Shown piece after piece: positions 14,225-22,856 of a stretch of DNA of 41,601 nucleotides. The translations under genes and the position numbers were made by a program. The stretch spans positions 1 to 41,601 of the forward strand of contig CADDZH010000042.1 in the NCBI GenBank assembly GCA_902812455.1. The letters are read 5' to 3'. Positions within the stretch are counted from its first letter, which is position 1. Each line of letters opens with the position of its first letter. The notes below the pieces were generated by a model. It had not been told where the DNA came from. It ran no database searches and saw only the letters and a program-made list of their open reading frames with translations. The stretch comes from Chloroflexota bacterium. Lineage in GTDB: Bacteria > Chloroflexota > Ktedonobacteria > Ktedonobacterales > Ktedonobacteraceae.

Positions 14225-17059
14225 TTATCTCTTGGGCGCTTCCAGTTCTGGCTGCTCTACATGTGGCAGCGTTGTGCTGTCCCCAGATGGCAGGACGGTG
14301 GGCGCAGGCCCTGTGCCCCGGCCCATACCTCGATAGATAAAGCCGAGCTGGTTCATCTCAGATGATTCATAGATGTTGCGGCCATCGATCAGCACGGGGC
14401 GACGCATAGCGCTGCGCACTCGCAGCATATTAAGCGATTTGAACTCGTTCCATTCTGTGACAATGACGAGGGCATCGGCACCTTCGGCTACCTCGTAGGC
14501 ATTTTCACAGAAGATTACTGCATCGAGGCGGATATTTTCTCGCTTAAAGGCTTCTTCGGCGGCTTTCATAGCGACCGGATCGTAGACACGCACCGTAGCG
14601 CCCTGATTGGTTATCCAGCGAATGATGTCGATTGACGCCGCCTCGCGCATATCATCGGTATTCGGTTTGAAGGCCAGGCCAAGAATACCGATGGTGCAGC
14701 CGCGCAGCGATCCAAGGATAGAAGTGAGCTTGGTTACGACCAGGCGGCGCTGGTCATGGTTGATCTCCATCACTGCGTGCAGCAGTTGCGGGTGCAGCCC
14801 GGCCTCGTCGGCCATATGGGCCAGGGCGCGCACGTCTTTCGGAAAGCAGTTATGACTGATCAGCCCGGACGACGCGATCAGCGTTCCCGTAGTCGTCTCC
14901 ATGCTATAGACGGTCGTTTCGACATCTTCATGCTCGACCTCGCGCACGACAAGCGTGGCAAAAGAGCCGTGCCGCTCGTAACCATGCGGCTGGATATGAC
15001 GTTGATAGCCAGCCAGTATGGCCTCGATTTGTTCCCGGCGCTTGTTGCCAAAGGCATCTTTGAGCGCGGCTACCTGCTGGTAGCCACTTACTCTCAGAAT
15101 ATAGGCATCCTGTTTCGATTTGTTCATGCGGCGCGTGTGGATGGATGGAATAATGCCTATCGTTTGTAGCAGCAGCGCCATACCATCCGCCAGCGCTTTG
15201 CTGACGGTGGCATATTCCAACATCAAATTCTGGCCTTCTTGCACCGTTGTGACCGCGCCATCGCCGCTAAAAGCCCCTCGGATGAGCTCCAGGCGTAACT
15301 CAGCCGGTACATTGAATACCAGGCGAGGCAGGGCCTTGTCTTCCGAGCGAGTGCCGCGGCGCAGGACATCGCGGAGCAGCCAGGAGAAGATGCGCGAGGA
15401 GACTATCGTTGTCAAAGCATTGGTGGAGCGCCGCTCGATGAATTTGAGGCCCCAGCGGCGCAGAATGCGCTGCACATCCGCGATATATTCTGCCTCTTGC
15501 TCATGGAAGCAGAAACCTATTCGCTCCCGTACTGCTCCAGTGCGCCCCGTATCCTGAGCAAGATAGCCTTCGGCGAGATAATAGCCGCAAAGCCGGAGCA
15601 AATCCGCATCGACCGGAATCACGGCATTGATCATTGTTGCCGCGCCTTTCGCTGTGTAGAGCCGGAGCCTCTCTGCGGGAACGTTAATTGCATTTGACTC
15701 ACTGAGATAGCGGAACAGGTGCAGCGACATGCGGTTATGCCGCTTGATCTCGTTGGGGTACTTGAGCATATCCGGCGGGATCGCAGCGGCAAATCGCTCG
15801 TACTGCTCGCTGAATGTGTTATCGATGGGCTGGACATAAACATCAGCCTCAAGCTCAGTATCCCGGAGCAGGTCGATCAAATTGAGGCTGGTTGCCTGTT
15901 CAACGGCGGGCAAATCGCACAGGGCCATCAACCGATCGCCCGGCACAATGGCCGCAGCCGGCCATATGCTAAACTGCTCGTTCTTGTACAGAATAACAGG
16001 GTGGTCGGCAGTAACGCGCAGCGAGCGTCCCATGCTGGTGTTGATCGTGACCATCTTGCCTTTGTATGGACGGCGGGTGATAGCTTTCACATCTGCAAGG
16101 ACAGGCTGGCCGGCTTCGAGATCGAAGGCGAGCACACGCTGCTCTGGGGGCTGCACAAGCTCCACTACTTCTCCCACGAATGGCGTGCCGCCTTTGGCGA
16201 ATATGGTATCCAGGCGCTCCACCGCTACATTGGGGCTGTTGAGTGTAAAAACCGTTTCGCCGGCCTCGAAGCAGCTCCCGCCATAGCCCAGCCCGGCGTC
16301 CAGGAAGGCTCGCCCGATGCGCTTATCGAAGCCCATGCCGGCAGCTACCTCTTTCACATCGGCCCCCAGGCGCTCGCAAATCTGCGCGATCTCATTGATA
16401 AATGAGATTTTGGTTGCCAGGAAGGCGTTGGAAGCATACTTGATCATCTCGGCAGTGTAGATGTCAGTGATTACGAAGGGGGCGCGCAGGGGCAGGTAGA
16501 GCGTGGCAACTTTACGCGCGGCATCTGGATCGGATGAACCAAGCACGATGCGATCAGGATTCATGAAGTCCTGTACTGCCGCACCCTCGCGCAGGAATTC
16601 GGGGTTGGAGACGACGCTGAAAGACACATTGGGCCGCGCGAGGTTGTTGCGAATGATGCGGGTAACCACATCACCGCTGCCAACGGGAACTGTGCTCTTG
16701 TTGATGATGATGGCATAGTGGTCAAGCTCTTCGGCAATGCCACGCGCCGCGCTCTCAACATAGCGCATATCCGCGCCACCCTGGCTTGTGCCGGTAGGTG
16801 TGTTCACAGCGATAAAAATAAATTCGGCGCCATCCAGGCCTTCGCTATAACTGGTCGTGAAGTGCAGCCGCCCGGCGTGGAAGTTGCGCTCCACCATCTC
16901 TTGCAGTCCAGGTTCATAGATCGGCAGAATGCCTTGCTTGAGACGTTCGATTTTCTCCGCGACGATATCAACGCAGGTGACCTGGTTGCCCATGTCAGCG
17001 AAACAGGTACCTGTCACCAGTCCAACATACCCTGTACCAATCACGCATATAGTTGACAC
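14225..17059 (-). CDS. ugd: UDP-glucose 6-dehydrogenase precursor containing an intein
   Basis: The 944-aa precursor comprises a 469-aa NAD-dependent UDP-glucose 6-dehydrogenase interrupted by a 475-aa intein. The enzyme makes UDP-glucuronate for exopolysaccharide. Extein landmarks: N-terminal Rossmann [12 protein letters not shown] (residues 7-18), [20 protein letters not shown], and the active site GYGGS-C-FPKD, which is split by the intein. After the intein come [17 protein letters not shown] and the nucleotide-binding second domain. The start is GTG with GAGGAG nine bases upstream. It follows the MBL hydrolase by six bases and precedes acpS by eight, so the three form an operon. Without splicing the catalytic cysteine is not in place, so activity should depend on splicing. 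Confidence 0.95.
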   Translation of the reverse strand: MSTICVIGTGYVGLVTGTCFADMGNQVTCVDIVAEKIERLKQGILPIYEPGLQEMVERNFHAGRLHFTTSYSEGLDGAEFIFIAVNTPTGTSQGGADMRYVESAARGIAEELDHYAIIINKSTVPVGSGDVVTRIIRNNLARPNVSFSVVSNPEFLREGAAVQDFMNPDRIVLGSSDPDAARKVATLYLPLRAPFVITDIYTAEMIKYASNAFLATKISFINEIAQICERLGADVKEVAAGMGFDKRIGRAFLDAGLGYGGSCFEAGETVFTLNSPNVAVERLDTIFAKGGTPFVGEVVELVQPPEQRVLAFDLEAGQPVLADVKAITRRPYKGKMVTINTSMGRSLRVTADHPVILYKNEQFSIWPAAAIVPGDRLMALCDLPAVEQATSLNLIDLLRDTELEADVYVQPIDNTFSEQYERFAAAIPPDMLKYPNEIKRHNRMSLHLFRYLSESNAINVPAERLRLYTAKGAATMINAVIPVDADLLRLCGYYLAEGYLAQDTGRTGAVRERIGFCFHEQEAEYIADVQRILRRWGLKFIERRSTNALTTIVSSRIFSWLLRDVLRRGTRSEDKALPRLVFNVPAELRLELIRGAFSGDGAVTTVQEGQNLMLEYATVSKALADGMALLLQTIGIIPSIHTRRMNKSKQDAYILRVSGYQQVAALKDAFGNKRREQIEAILAGYQRHIQPHGYERHGSFATLVVREVEHEDVETTVYSMETTTGTLIASSGLISHNCFPKDVRALAHMADEAGLHPQLLHAVMEINHDQRRLVVTKLTSILGSLRGCTIGILGLAFKPNTDDMREAASIDIIRWITNQGATVRVYDPVAMKAAEEAFKRENIRLDAVIFCENAYEVAEGADALVIVTEWNEFKSLNMLRVRSAMRRPVLIDGRNIYESSEMNQLGFIYRGMGRGTGPAPTVLPSGDSTTLPHVEQPELEAPKR
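14849..16273 (-). mobile_element. intein with LAGLIDADG homing endonuclease inside ugd
   Basis: Residues 263-737 of the precursor. The intein begins with Cys1 ([13 protein letters not shown]), has block B with TxxH (VTADH, intein residues 87-91), and ends in [19 protein letters not shown] with the penultimate His and terminal Asn. The +1 residue is the enzyme's catalytic cysteine (CFPKDV). Two dodecapeptide endonuclease motifs are visible: [13 protein letters not shown] (about 225-237) and [12 protein letters not shown] (about 330-341), both with the acidic residue kept. All splicing residues are present, so it is predicted active for splicing and possibly for homing. The insertion is in frame with exact junctions. 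Confidence 0.93.
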
Positions 17060-17065
17060 GATAGA

Positions 17066-17734
17066 TTACTCCTCTGCTAAAGTGACAAAAGGATTTTCAT
17101 GCTTTTCCTCTAAGATAGTGGTGGGCGAGCCGTGCCCAGGGAAGACAACCAGGTCATCGTCGAGCGCGTACAACTTCTCGCGAATAGAGGTGATGATCTG
17201 CTCGTAGCTTCCTCCTGCGAGGTCCGTCCGCCCGATCCCCCGGTAGAAGAGCGTATCGCCGCTGAATACACAATGGGGACGGCTGACGAAGCACACGCTG
17301 CCGGGAGTATGGCCGGGAGTGTGTATTACTTCGAGTGTAAGAGTACCAAAGGTAAAGCGATCTCCCTCTTTGAGCAGGATATCAGGTCTTCTCTTGACGA
17401 GTGGCGATGAGCGGCCAAGCATCCGGGCCGATTGCTCATTGGTGTACATATGAACATCGGCTGGATGAATCGCCAGGGGCACCGAGTAAACAGCACTTAC
17501 TGCATCGATTGCTCCGATATGATCGAGGTGTCCATGCGTGTTAAGAATGTATCTAGGAACCAACTGTAATTCCTGGATACTGTTCAGTATGCGCTCTGCC
17601 TCATCACCCGGATCGATGATCACTGCTTCGCGCGTCTGAGGACAGGCATAGAGATAACAGTTCTCTTGAAACATACCCACAGTAACACAGGCTACAATAG
17701 GCATCTGCTCCTTATTATCAGCATTATCAGCCAT
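17066..17734 (-). CDS. MBL-fold metallo-hydrolase (glyoxalase II-like)
   Basis: A 222-aa zinc hydrolase of the metallo-beta-lactamase fold. The metal motif THGHLDH (H67, H69, D71, H72) is complete. Further landmarks are PGHTPGSVCF, FSGDTLFYRGIGRTDL and the terminal FPGHGSPTT, typical of hydroxyacylglutathione hydrolase-like proteins that cleave thioesters. The start MADNADNKEQ is used because purine-rich AGGAGAGAGG lies upstream; the frame is open further to 17812. It leads the operon with ugd and acpS. The true substrate is not readable from sequence. Confidence 0.85.
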   Translation of the reverse strand: MADNADNKEQMPIVACVTVGMFQENCYLYACPQTREAVIIDPGDEAERILNSIQELQLVPRYILNTHGHLDHIGAIDAVSAVYSVPLAIHPADVHMYTNEQSARMLGRSSPLVKRRPDILLKEGDRFTFGTLTLEVIHTPGHTPGSVCFVSRPHCVFSGDTLFYRGIGRTDLAGGSYEQIITSIREKLYALDDDLVVFPGHGSPTTILEEKHENPFVTLAEE

Positions 17735-18134
17735 GCTCTCTTTTTTCCTCTCTCCTATCCTGTTGGCGGGCTGGCAACGGTTATGTGATGGGCGAGGACC
17801 TGGCCCCCACAAGGCTACCTTGCCGCTCAGGTGAGTGTTCGCAGAACACTAGACGCGCCAGCGTCGTTCCTGAGCGGAATATGAACCCAAGGCTACTACA
17901 TCTCAGTGGTCAATTGGTTGACAGTCCCATAGACAACAAATTTGGGGATATTATAACATAGGGAAGGCATTCTGGATATTGCTTTAGGAGACGGCCTGTG
18001 CTATTATTGTAGAACATCCGTTCGTAGTAGACGTGCGGATGAGAAATAGGGTACAATGAGTACAAAAGGCGCGTTAGTGCTCAGGTATTTATTTTATCAG
18101 GCCGGATAGGACTACAAAGGGGGCGATTGCTGAT
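17735..18134. other. 400-base divergent intergenic region
   Basis: It holds the divergent control regions of the MBL-ugd-acpS operon and of the acidic membrane protein. On the plus strand TTGCTT (17979-17984), a 17-base spacer and TATTAT (18002-18007) make a plausible promoter for the gene at 18135. A sequence CCTGGCCCCCACAAGG near 17800 matches 16 bases of the palindromic repeat found in fdrA. No ORF is supported. Confidence 0.5.
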
Positions 18135-19499
18135 ATGAAGGAGCGTTTGGAACAGAGAACGTACCGGAGGAGTCCGGGGCGCCAGTATGGCTATGATTAC
18201 GATCCGCTGCGGCAGAACGGCGGTCGTGGAGATGCCTCAACCTCGACAACCCGAACTGGCTCGCATCTCGCGCAACGGCCAGACCTGCGGAGAACACGGC
18301 AATTACTTCGCCAGAGCATTCTTGCCAGTAAATCTAAATCCGGTACGCTTCCTGTGGATGAGAGCGATATAGATATTTCCTCTATAGAGTTCGAGGACGG
18401 TACGCCGAGGTCAGATGATATGGGGCCCCCATTTGTGAGGGCGCATAGACAGGCAGTGATCGGAGACGACCAGGGCATGGATGAGGAGTATGAGGGGCGC
18501 GATGAGAGCCAGGCATATAGAAATCGCCGGCGCACGCGAGATCTGGAGAGGCCACGCGAAGATATTTCCTATTCTAACCATCCCTATGAACCTGATGCGA
18601 GGGGGCTAGCCGAGACTGAGCTTGAGGAAGACGACCAGTGGCAAGAGCTTGATTTTGTAGACCCCGATATCGGGTACGAGGATCCCGTTGACCCGCGAGA
18701 GGGCTATGCTGAACCGCCGCCTCTTCTTGCGCCCTCCCGGCGGAGACTGCCAGAATACCGGCAGGCTTCAAGGCGGCCTATCGAGCCGGCATACCCAGAA
18801 TATGACGAAGATCAATATGAGGAGGATGAGTACGAGGAAGAGCGTGTTCGCCCTTCAGCCAGGCGCAAGGCCAGAAAGCGCAGGATAACACGCAGGAAGC
18901 TGCTGTGGGGCCTGGGACTTGGCGCTCTTGCCGCTGGCGGCGTGGCAGCATACGAATTAGCTCCCAGAATACCCCAGGCTCTGAACAATGTGGGGACGAA
19001 CATTGAGAAGGAACTGCAAGATGCATACAACCAGGGGCTGGCTAAAGGGGAAGAAGCAGTACGCAAGGAATTTATTACCGCACTCAATGACCTGGAAGGG
19101 ATCTCGCTGCAAACCGCCATTTTTTCCGCGAAGCTGACACGCGAGGCTTATGATGCCTTTGTGTCTCCTATCGTTACCCTTGCCGCGACTATCACCGGGG
19201 ATTTTCTCAATTTAGCGCTCCGTGCCCTTATCACGGCACGAGGGTGGCTGATCAAGATTGGCCAGGATAACGATACGCTGGCCGCGCTCCAGACAGTGCT
19301 CCAGACCTGGACGCAGCGCGTCAATGAACTGCCAACCCAGCTCCAGTCGATTACCGATGCCGACCTGGATGGAGCGCAGTCCTACCTGCGGGCGCTCCAG
19401 CGAAAGATCCAGCAGGAGCAGGCTAAACTGAACCAGGAGGAAACTCCTACCCCAACTTCATCGCGAACTCCTAGTTCCACGAAGACGCCTAAGCATTAA
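18135..19499 (+). CDS. acidic single-span membrane protein, unrecognised
   Basis: A 454-aa protein. Residues 1-240 are low-complexity and highly charged, rich in Arg, Asp, Glu and Tyr (for example YDEDQYEEDEYEEER), and likely disordered. A basic block (ARRKARKRRITRRKLL) precedes one hydrophobic segment at about 255-275 (GLGLGALAAGGVAAYELA), reminiscent of a twin-arginine signal placed far inside the protein. The remaining part is helical and amphipathic (KELQDAYNQGLAKGEEAVRK), followed by a Ser/Thr/Pro tail. This suggests a cytosolic disordered region, one span and an external coiled domain. AAGGGGG lies about 13 bases upstream of the start. Confidence 0.7.
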   Translation: MKERLEQRTYRRSPGRQYGYDYDPLRQNGGRGDASTSTTRTGSHLAQRPDLRRTRQLLRQSILASKSKSGTLPVDESDIDISSIEFEDGTPRSDDMGPPFVRAHRQAVIGDDQGMDEEYEGRDESQAYRNRRRTRDLERPREDISYSNHPYEPDARGLAETELEEDDQWQELDFVDPDIGYEDPVDPREGYAEPPPLLAPSRRRLPEYRQASRRPIEPAYPEYDEDQYEEDEYEEERVRPSARRKARKRRITRRKLLWGLGLGALAAGGVAAYELAPRIPQALNNVGTNIEKELQDAYNQGLAKGEEAVRKEFITALNDLEGISLQTAIFSAKLTREAYDAFVSPIVTLAATITGDFLNLALRALITARGWLIKIGQDNDTLAALQTVLQTWTQRVNELPTQLQSITDADLDGAQSYLRALQRKIQQEQAKLNQEETPTPTSSRTPSSTKTPKH

Positions 19500-19530
19500 G
19501 AAATAAGAATATCTGGAGGTGAGAAAGCTT

Positions 19531-21033
19531 ATGGCAACAACTGCTGAAAGTGGTAGCGGCAGTGTCCTCCGTTCAGAGCGTATCGCGGGAGGTATTCTGC
19601 CCAGGGTTCTGAACTCGTTCGATATGGTAGCCATTTTCGTAGCCATCGTCCTTTTCATGACCAACTCGGCAGTGGCAACAGGCGCTCATGCAGCGGCATA
19701 TATTTATTGGGCGCTGGGGTTCGTCACCTTCCTTATCCCTGGGGCCATTGTCACTGGACAACTCGGCCTGATGTTTCCAGGAGAGGGGTCGATTTATGTC
19801 TGGACCAACAAAGCCTTCGGGGCCTTCATGGGCTTCTTTGCCGGCTTCTGCGCCTGGTGGCCCGGCGTACTGGTCATGATTGCGACCGGTGATGCGGTCG
19901 TCTCCTTTATCCAGTTGCTCAATGCGAACTGGCTGGTGCCAGCCTGGCAGCAGGGTCTGGTCATCATCCTGGTCATTGCCTTCTCCTTTGCGCTCTCGGT
20001 CTTGCGCTTCCGGGTCACGCAGAATCTGGTGAACATTATTTTTATCGCCTATGGCAGCGCTATCCTGCTGGTGGGTCTCTCTGGCGTGCTCTGGCTGGTT
20101 ACCGGGCACCATGCGAATACCGACCTTTCCTTCAGGACGGGCCAGTGGGGCTTGAATAGCAGCAACTGGACGTTCTATGGCCTGATTATCCTGGCCCTGC
20201 TGGGCATTGAGGTGCCGCTCAACATGGGCGTGGAGATCCAGAATACGCGGGCTATTACCCGCTACCTGCTGTGGGGCTCGATTGTGGTGATGGTGGCCTA
20301 TGTGATAGGTACCTTTGGGGTGATGATGGCCGTTCCAGCCTCCCAGCAAGGTAGCCCGGCAGCTATTGCAGCAGCGGTCACCAATGGCTTCGGCGTAGCC
20401 GGACCGGTCTTAGGAGTTATCGTCAACCTCATCTTCATCGGGTTCTTCATTTTCAACACGGCCGTCTACAACTATTCCTTCGGGCGCCTGCTCTTTGTTT
20501 CAGGCCTCGACCGTCGGATGCCGACGGTGATGAGTAAAGTCAATGCCAATAAGGTGCCCTGGGTTGCCGTGTTAGTGCAGAGCCTGATCTCGATACTCTT
20601 TACGATCATTGCCTTTATTATCGTGCCGTACACAGTCAGTACGAGCCTGGGACCATCAGGTATCTCCACCGTCATCTACGACATTTTGCAGGCGGCGGTC
20701 ACCGTTATCTGGTGTGTCTCGATGGTAATGCTCTTCGTGGATGTGATTATTATTCGCTCGAAGTATCGAGAGAGTTTCCGGCGGGTGCAACTGGCGCCGG
20801 TGTGGGTGTTTTATCTGTGTTCGGCCTTAGGCTTGATTGCCAGTGCGGTGGGGGTCTACGTCACCTTTACAGGCCCCTGGACGACATTGATCGCTTACAA
20901 TGTCTGGGTGCTCTGGATTGGGGGTATCGCGATACTGTCGTTGCTGGTCGGGGTGGTACTCTTCGTAATTGGGCAGACGACCATTCGCAAGGATGTGAGC
21001 GACGAGGAGATCATCGCCGAGGTTACCGGTTAG
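19531..21033 (+). CDS. APC-family amino acid permease
   Basis: A 500-aa secondary transporter with about twelve to thirteen hydrophobic spans, probably moving an amino acid or amine with H+ or Na+. Family features: an unwound first helix region FDMVAIFVAIVLFMTNS, the second-span motif LIPGAIVTGQLGLMFPGEGS, YVWTNKAFGAFMGFFAGF, and the cytoplasmic SGLDRRMPTVMSKVN typical of APC loop 8. The start MATTAESGS is chosen because GGAGGTGAG lies nine bases upstream; a GTG four codons earlier overlaps this site. The substrate cannot be told. Confidence 0.88.
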   Translation: MATTAESGSGSVLRSERIAGGILPRVLNSFDMVAIFVAIVLFMTNSAVATGAHAAAYIYWALGFVTFLIPGAIVTGQLGLMFPGEGSIYVWTNKAFGAFMGFFAGFCAWWPGVLVMIATGDAVVSFIQLLNANWLVPAWQQGLVIILVIAFSFALSVLRFRVTQNLVNIIFIAYGSAILLVGLSGVLWLVTGHHANTDLSFRTGQWGLNSSNWTFYGLIILALLGIEVPLNMGVEIQNTRAITRYLLWGSIVVMVAYVIGTFGVMMAVPASQQGSPAAIAAAVTNGFGVAGPVLGVIVNLIFIGFFIFNTAVYNYSFGRLLFVSGLDRRMPTVMSKVNANKVPWVAVLVQSLISILFTIIAFIIVPYTVSTSLGPSGISTVIYDILQAAVTVIWCVSMVMLFVDVIIIRSKYRESFRRVQLAPVWVFYLCSALGLIASAVGVYVTFTGPWTTLIAYNVWVLWIGGIAILSLLVGVVLFVIGQTTIRKDVSDEEIIAEVTG

Positions 21034-21100
21034 TTGACGTCCAGCACCTGATCAGGCATGCTACCTCTTGAGGGAAAGCATGCCAACCATAATTCTGCTT

Positions 21101-21160
21101 TCATATACCCGCAAGCACTCTGCCTGCAAACTTGAGATGGCACTGCTCGCGGGTATATGA
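21101..21160. promoter_or_regulatory. perfect 12-base dyad upstream of the receiver-plsX operon
   Basis: TCATATACCCGC at 21101-21112 is exactly inverted at 21149-21160 with 36 bases between. It ends 18 bases before the extended -10 of the next operon, so it could be an operator pair or a long-loop hairpin ending the permease transcript. Confidence 0.4.
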
Positions 21161-21177
21161 TTGTTCTGATATGATAG

Positions 21178-21186
21178 TGCTATAAT
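21178..21186 (+). promoter_or_regulatory. extended -10 promoter of the receiver-plsX operon
   Basis: TGC TATAAT is an ideal extended -10 element about 110 bases before the receiver gene. The -35 region is poor, as extended -10 promoters allow. Confidence 0.55.
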
Positions 21187-21294
21187 ACAGGTATGCAAGA
21201 ATAGAGAGGGCGAGGGCATCGCTTGCCAGCTAAAGGGAGAGAGACAGGCGCAGCATGCCCCATTTTTTGCTTGCGATGAGGGGAGAGTTTGATC

Positions 21295-21681
21295 ATGGCC
21301 AAAAAGATTCTCATTATGGATGACGACCCAAATATTGCCGATCTTCTGACAGAGGCGCTGGCAGATGAGGGTTATGAAACATATATGACGACACAGAGCC
21401 TGCGTTTCTATGACGCGGTGCGCGAGCACCAGCCGGATCTCGTCCTGCTGGACTTGATGATGCCCTACCTGGATGGGCGTGATGAACTCAAGCTGATGGC
21501 GATGGGGGTTGATCACCAGATTCCGGTGATCGTCGTTACGGCCTTTCTGGGAGCTGAAAAAGAGGAGCGAGAATTTCGCGAGGCTGGCGTTGTTCATATT
21601 GTGTACAAACCCTTTGATCTGGATAAGCTTGTAGAGCTGGTCAAGCAAACGATCGGCGAGCCAGAGGAACGAGCATCATGA
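21295..21681 (+). CDS. single-domain response regulator (CheY-like receiver)
   Basis: A 128-aa stand-alone receiver domain. The phosphorylation site is Asp53 in LVLLDLMMPYLDG, the acidic pocket is MDDD (residues 8-11), the switch Thr82 lies in VVTAF, and Lys105 in VYKPFD. No output domain is present, so it acts by protein contact. The start MAKKILI is used with GGGGAGAG upstream. Its TGA overlaps the ATG of plsX (ATGA), so the two are translationally coupled, an unusual pairing of signalling with phospholipid synthesis. No kinase is adjacent. Confidence 0.9.
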   Translation: MAKKILIMDDDPNIADLLTEALADEGYETYMTTQSLRFYDAVREHQPDLVLLDLMMPYLDGRDELKLMAMGVDHQIPVIVVTAFLGAEKEEREFREAGVVHIVYKPFDLDKLVELVKQTIGEPEERAS

Positions 21682-22730
21682 GCGCAGAGGCACATATCCG
21701 TGTTGCCCTGGATGCTATGGGTGGAGACCACGCGCCAGGTGAAACTGTGCTGGGTGCCGTGCAAGCGGCGCGTGAGTATGGCTTCGGTGTTTACCTGGTA
21801 GGGCGCGAGGATGTTATTCGCGCGGAACTTGCCAAACATGATACGCGAGGCCTTGATCTGCCCATTGTGCATGCAGATGATGTCATTCCGATGGACGAGC
21901 ACAACCCCGCGAGAGCCGTGCGCAATCCCAACACGTCGATGGTACGCGCTCTCCAGTTAGTGAAGGATGGCCAGGCGCTTGGAGCGGTCTCGGCCGGCAA
22001 TAGCGGGGCGATGATGGCTGCTGCCTCCCTGGTTACCCTCAAGCGCCTGAAAGGTGTTGACCGGGCCGCGCTGGGATGCATTTTTCCAACAAAAGATGGC
22101 GTATGCCTGGTCATCGATGTAGGGGCCAATACCGATTGCAAGCCGGAGTATTTACAGCAGTTCGCTTTGATGGGCTCTATCTATATGGAGCGCATTATGC
22201 GCTTGCAATCGCCGCGTGTTGGCCTGCTCTCCAACGGCGAAGAGGAAGGCAAGGGCAATCAACAGGTGCAGGAGGCATACCAGTTGCTGAAAGCCAACGC
22301 GGCAACTCTGGGCCTGAATTTTATTGGCAATGTCGAGGGCCGAGACATCTTCGCCGGAACGGTTGATGTGGTGGTCTGCGATGGCTTCGTGGGCAATGTG
22401 GTGCTCAAGCTGAGCGAGGGATTATCCGAAACCCTGCTGGGTATGATCCGCGCCGAGATGACAAGATCACTGCCCAATAAGCTTGCTGCGGCTGTGCTGC
22501 GCTCGGATTTGCGAAAGATGGGCAGGCGCCTGGACTATGCGGAATATGGGGGCTTGCCGCTGCTGGGCGTGAATGGCTCGGCCATTATCGCTCATGGACG
22601 CTCCAACGCGAAGGCGATCAAGAATGCCCTGCGCGTTGCGCGCGAGACGGCGGAAACCGGCGTTGCAAGTGCCATTGCCGAGGGCCTGGCAAGATTGGGG
22701 ACAGAGAAAGAAGAGAGAGCATCGATCTAG
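21678..22730 (+). CDS. plsX: phosphate acyltransferase PlsX
   Basis: A 350-aa enzyme that converts acyl-ACP to acyl-phosphate, the first step of phosphatidate synthesis through the PlsX/PlsY route. Family signatures are present in order: VALDAMGGDHAPGETVLGA, SAGNSGAMMAAASL, IDVGANTDCKPEYL, LSNGEEEGKGN, DVVVCDGFVGNVVLKLSEG and GVNGSAIIAHGRSNAKAIKN. The length is typical. It overlaps the upstream receiver gene by four bases. Two palindromic repeats follow the stop and probably end transcription facing the convergent allG gene. Confidence 0.96.
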   Translation: MSAEAHIRVALDAMGGDHAPGETVLGAVQAAREYGFGVYLVGREDVIRAELAKHDTRGLDLPIVHADDVIPMDEHNPARAVRNPNTSMVRALQLVKDGQALGAVSAGNSGAMMAAASLVTLKRLKGVDRAALGCIFPTKDGVCLVIDVGANTDCKPEYLQQFALMGSIYMERIMRLQSPRVGLLSNGEEEGKGNQQVQEAYQLLKANAATLGLNFIGNVEGRDIFAGTVDVVVCDGFVGNVVLKLSEGLSETLLGMIRAEMTRSLPNKLAAAVLRSDLRKMGRRLDYAEYGGLPLLGVNGSAIIAHGRSNAKAIKNALRVARETAETGVASAIAEGLARLGTEKEERASI

Positions 22731-22733
22731 CGA

Positions 22734-22820
22734 CCTGACCCTCCACAAGGGAGGTCACTCCATGATGCTCGTGAAAATGAAGGGTACAGGCCTGACCTCC
22801 ACAAGGGAGGTCACTACATG
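22734..22820. repeat. two tandem palindromic repeats (REP-like), possible terminator
   Basis: Copies at 22734-22763 and 22792-22820 share CTGACC(C)TCCACAAGG and then GAGGTCACTNCATG. Each forms a hairpin with seven to eight base pairs around ACAAG. They lie between the converging plsX and allG genes. A further copy lies inside fdrA at 24801-24829, with compensated stem changes. Confidence 0.7.
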
Positions 22821-22856
22821 TTACCAATCAATTGAGGGTTGACGACTTAAGAGTTC

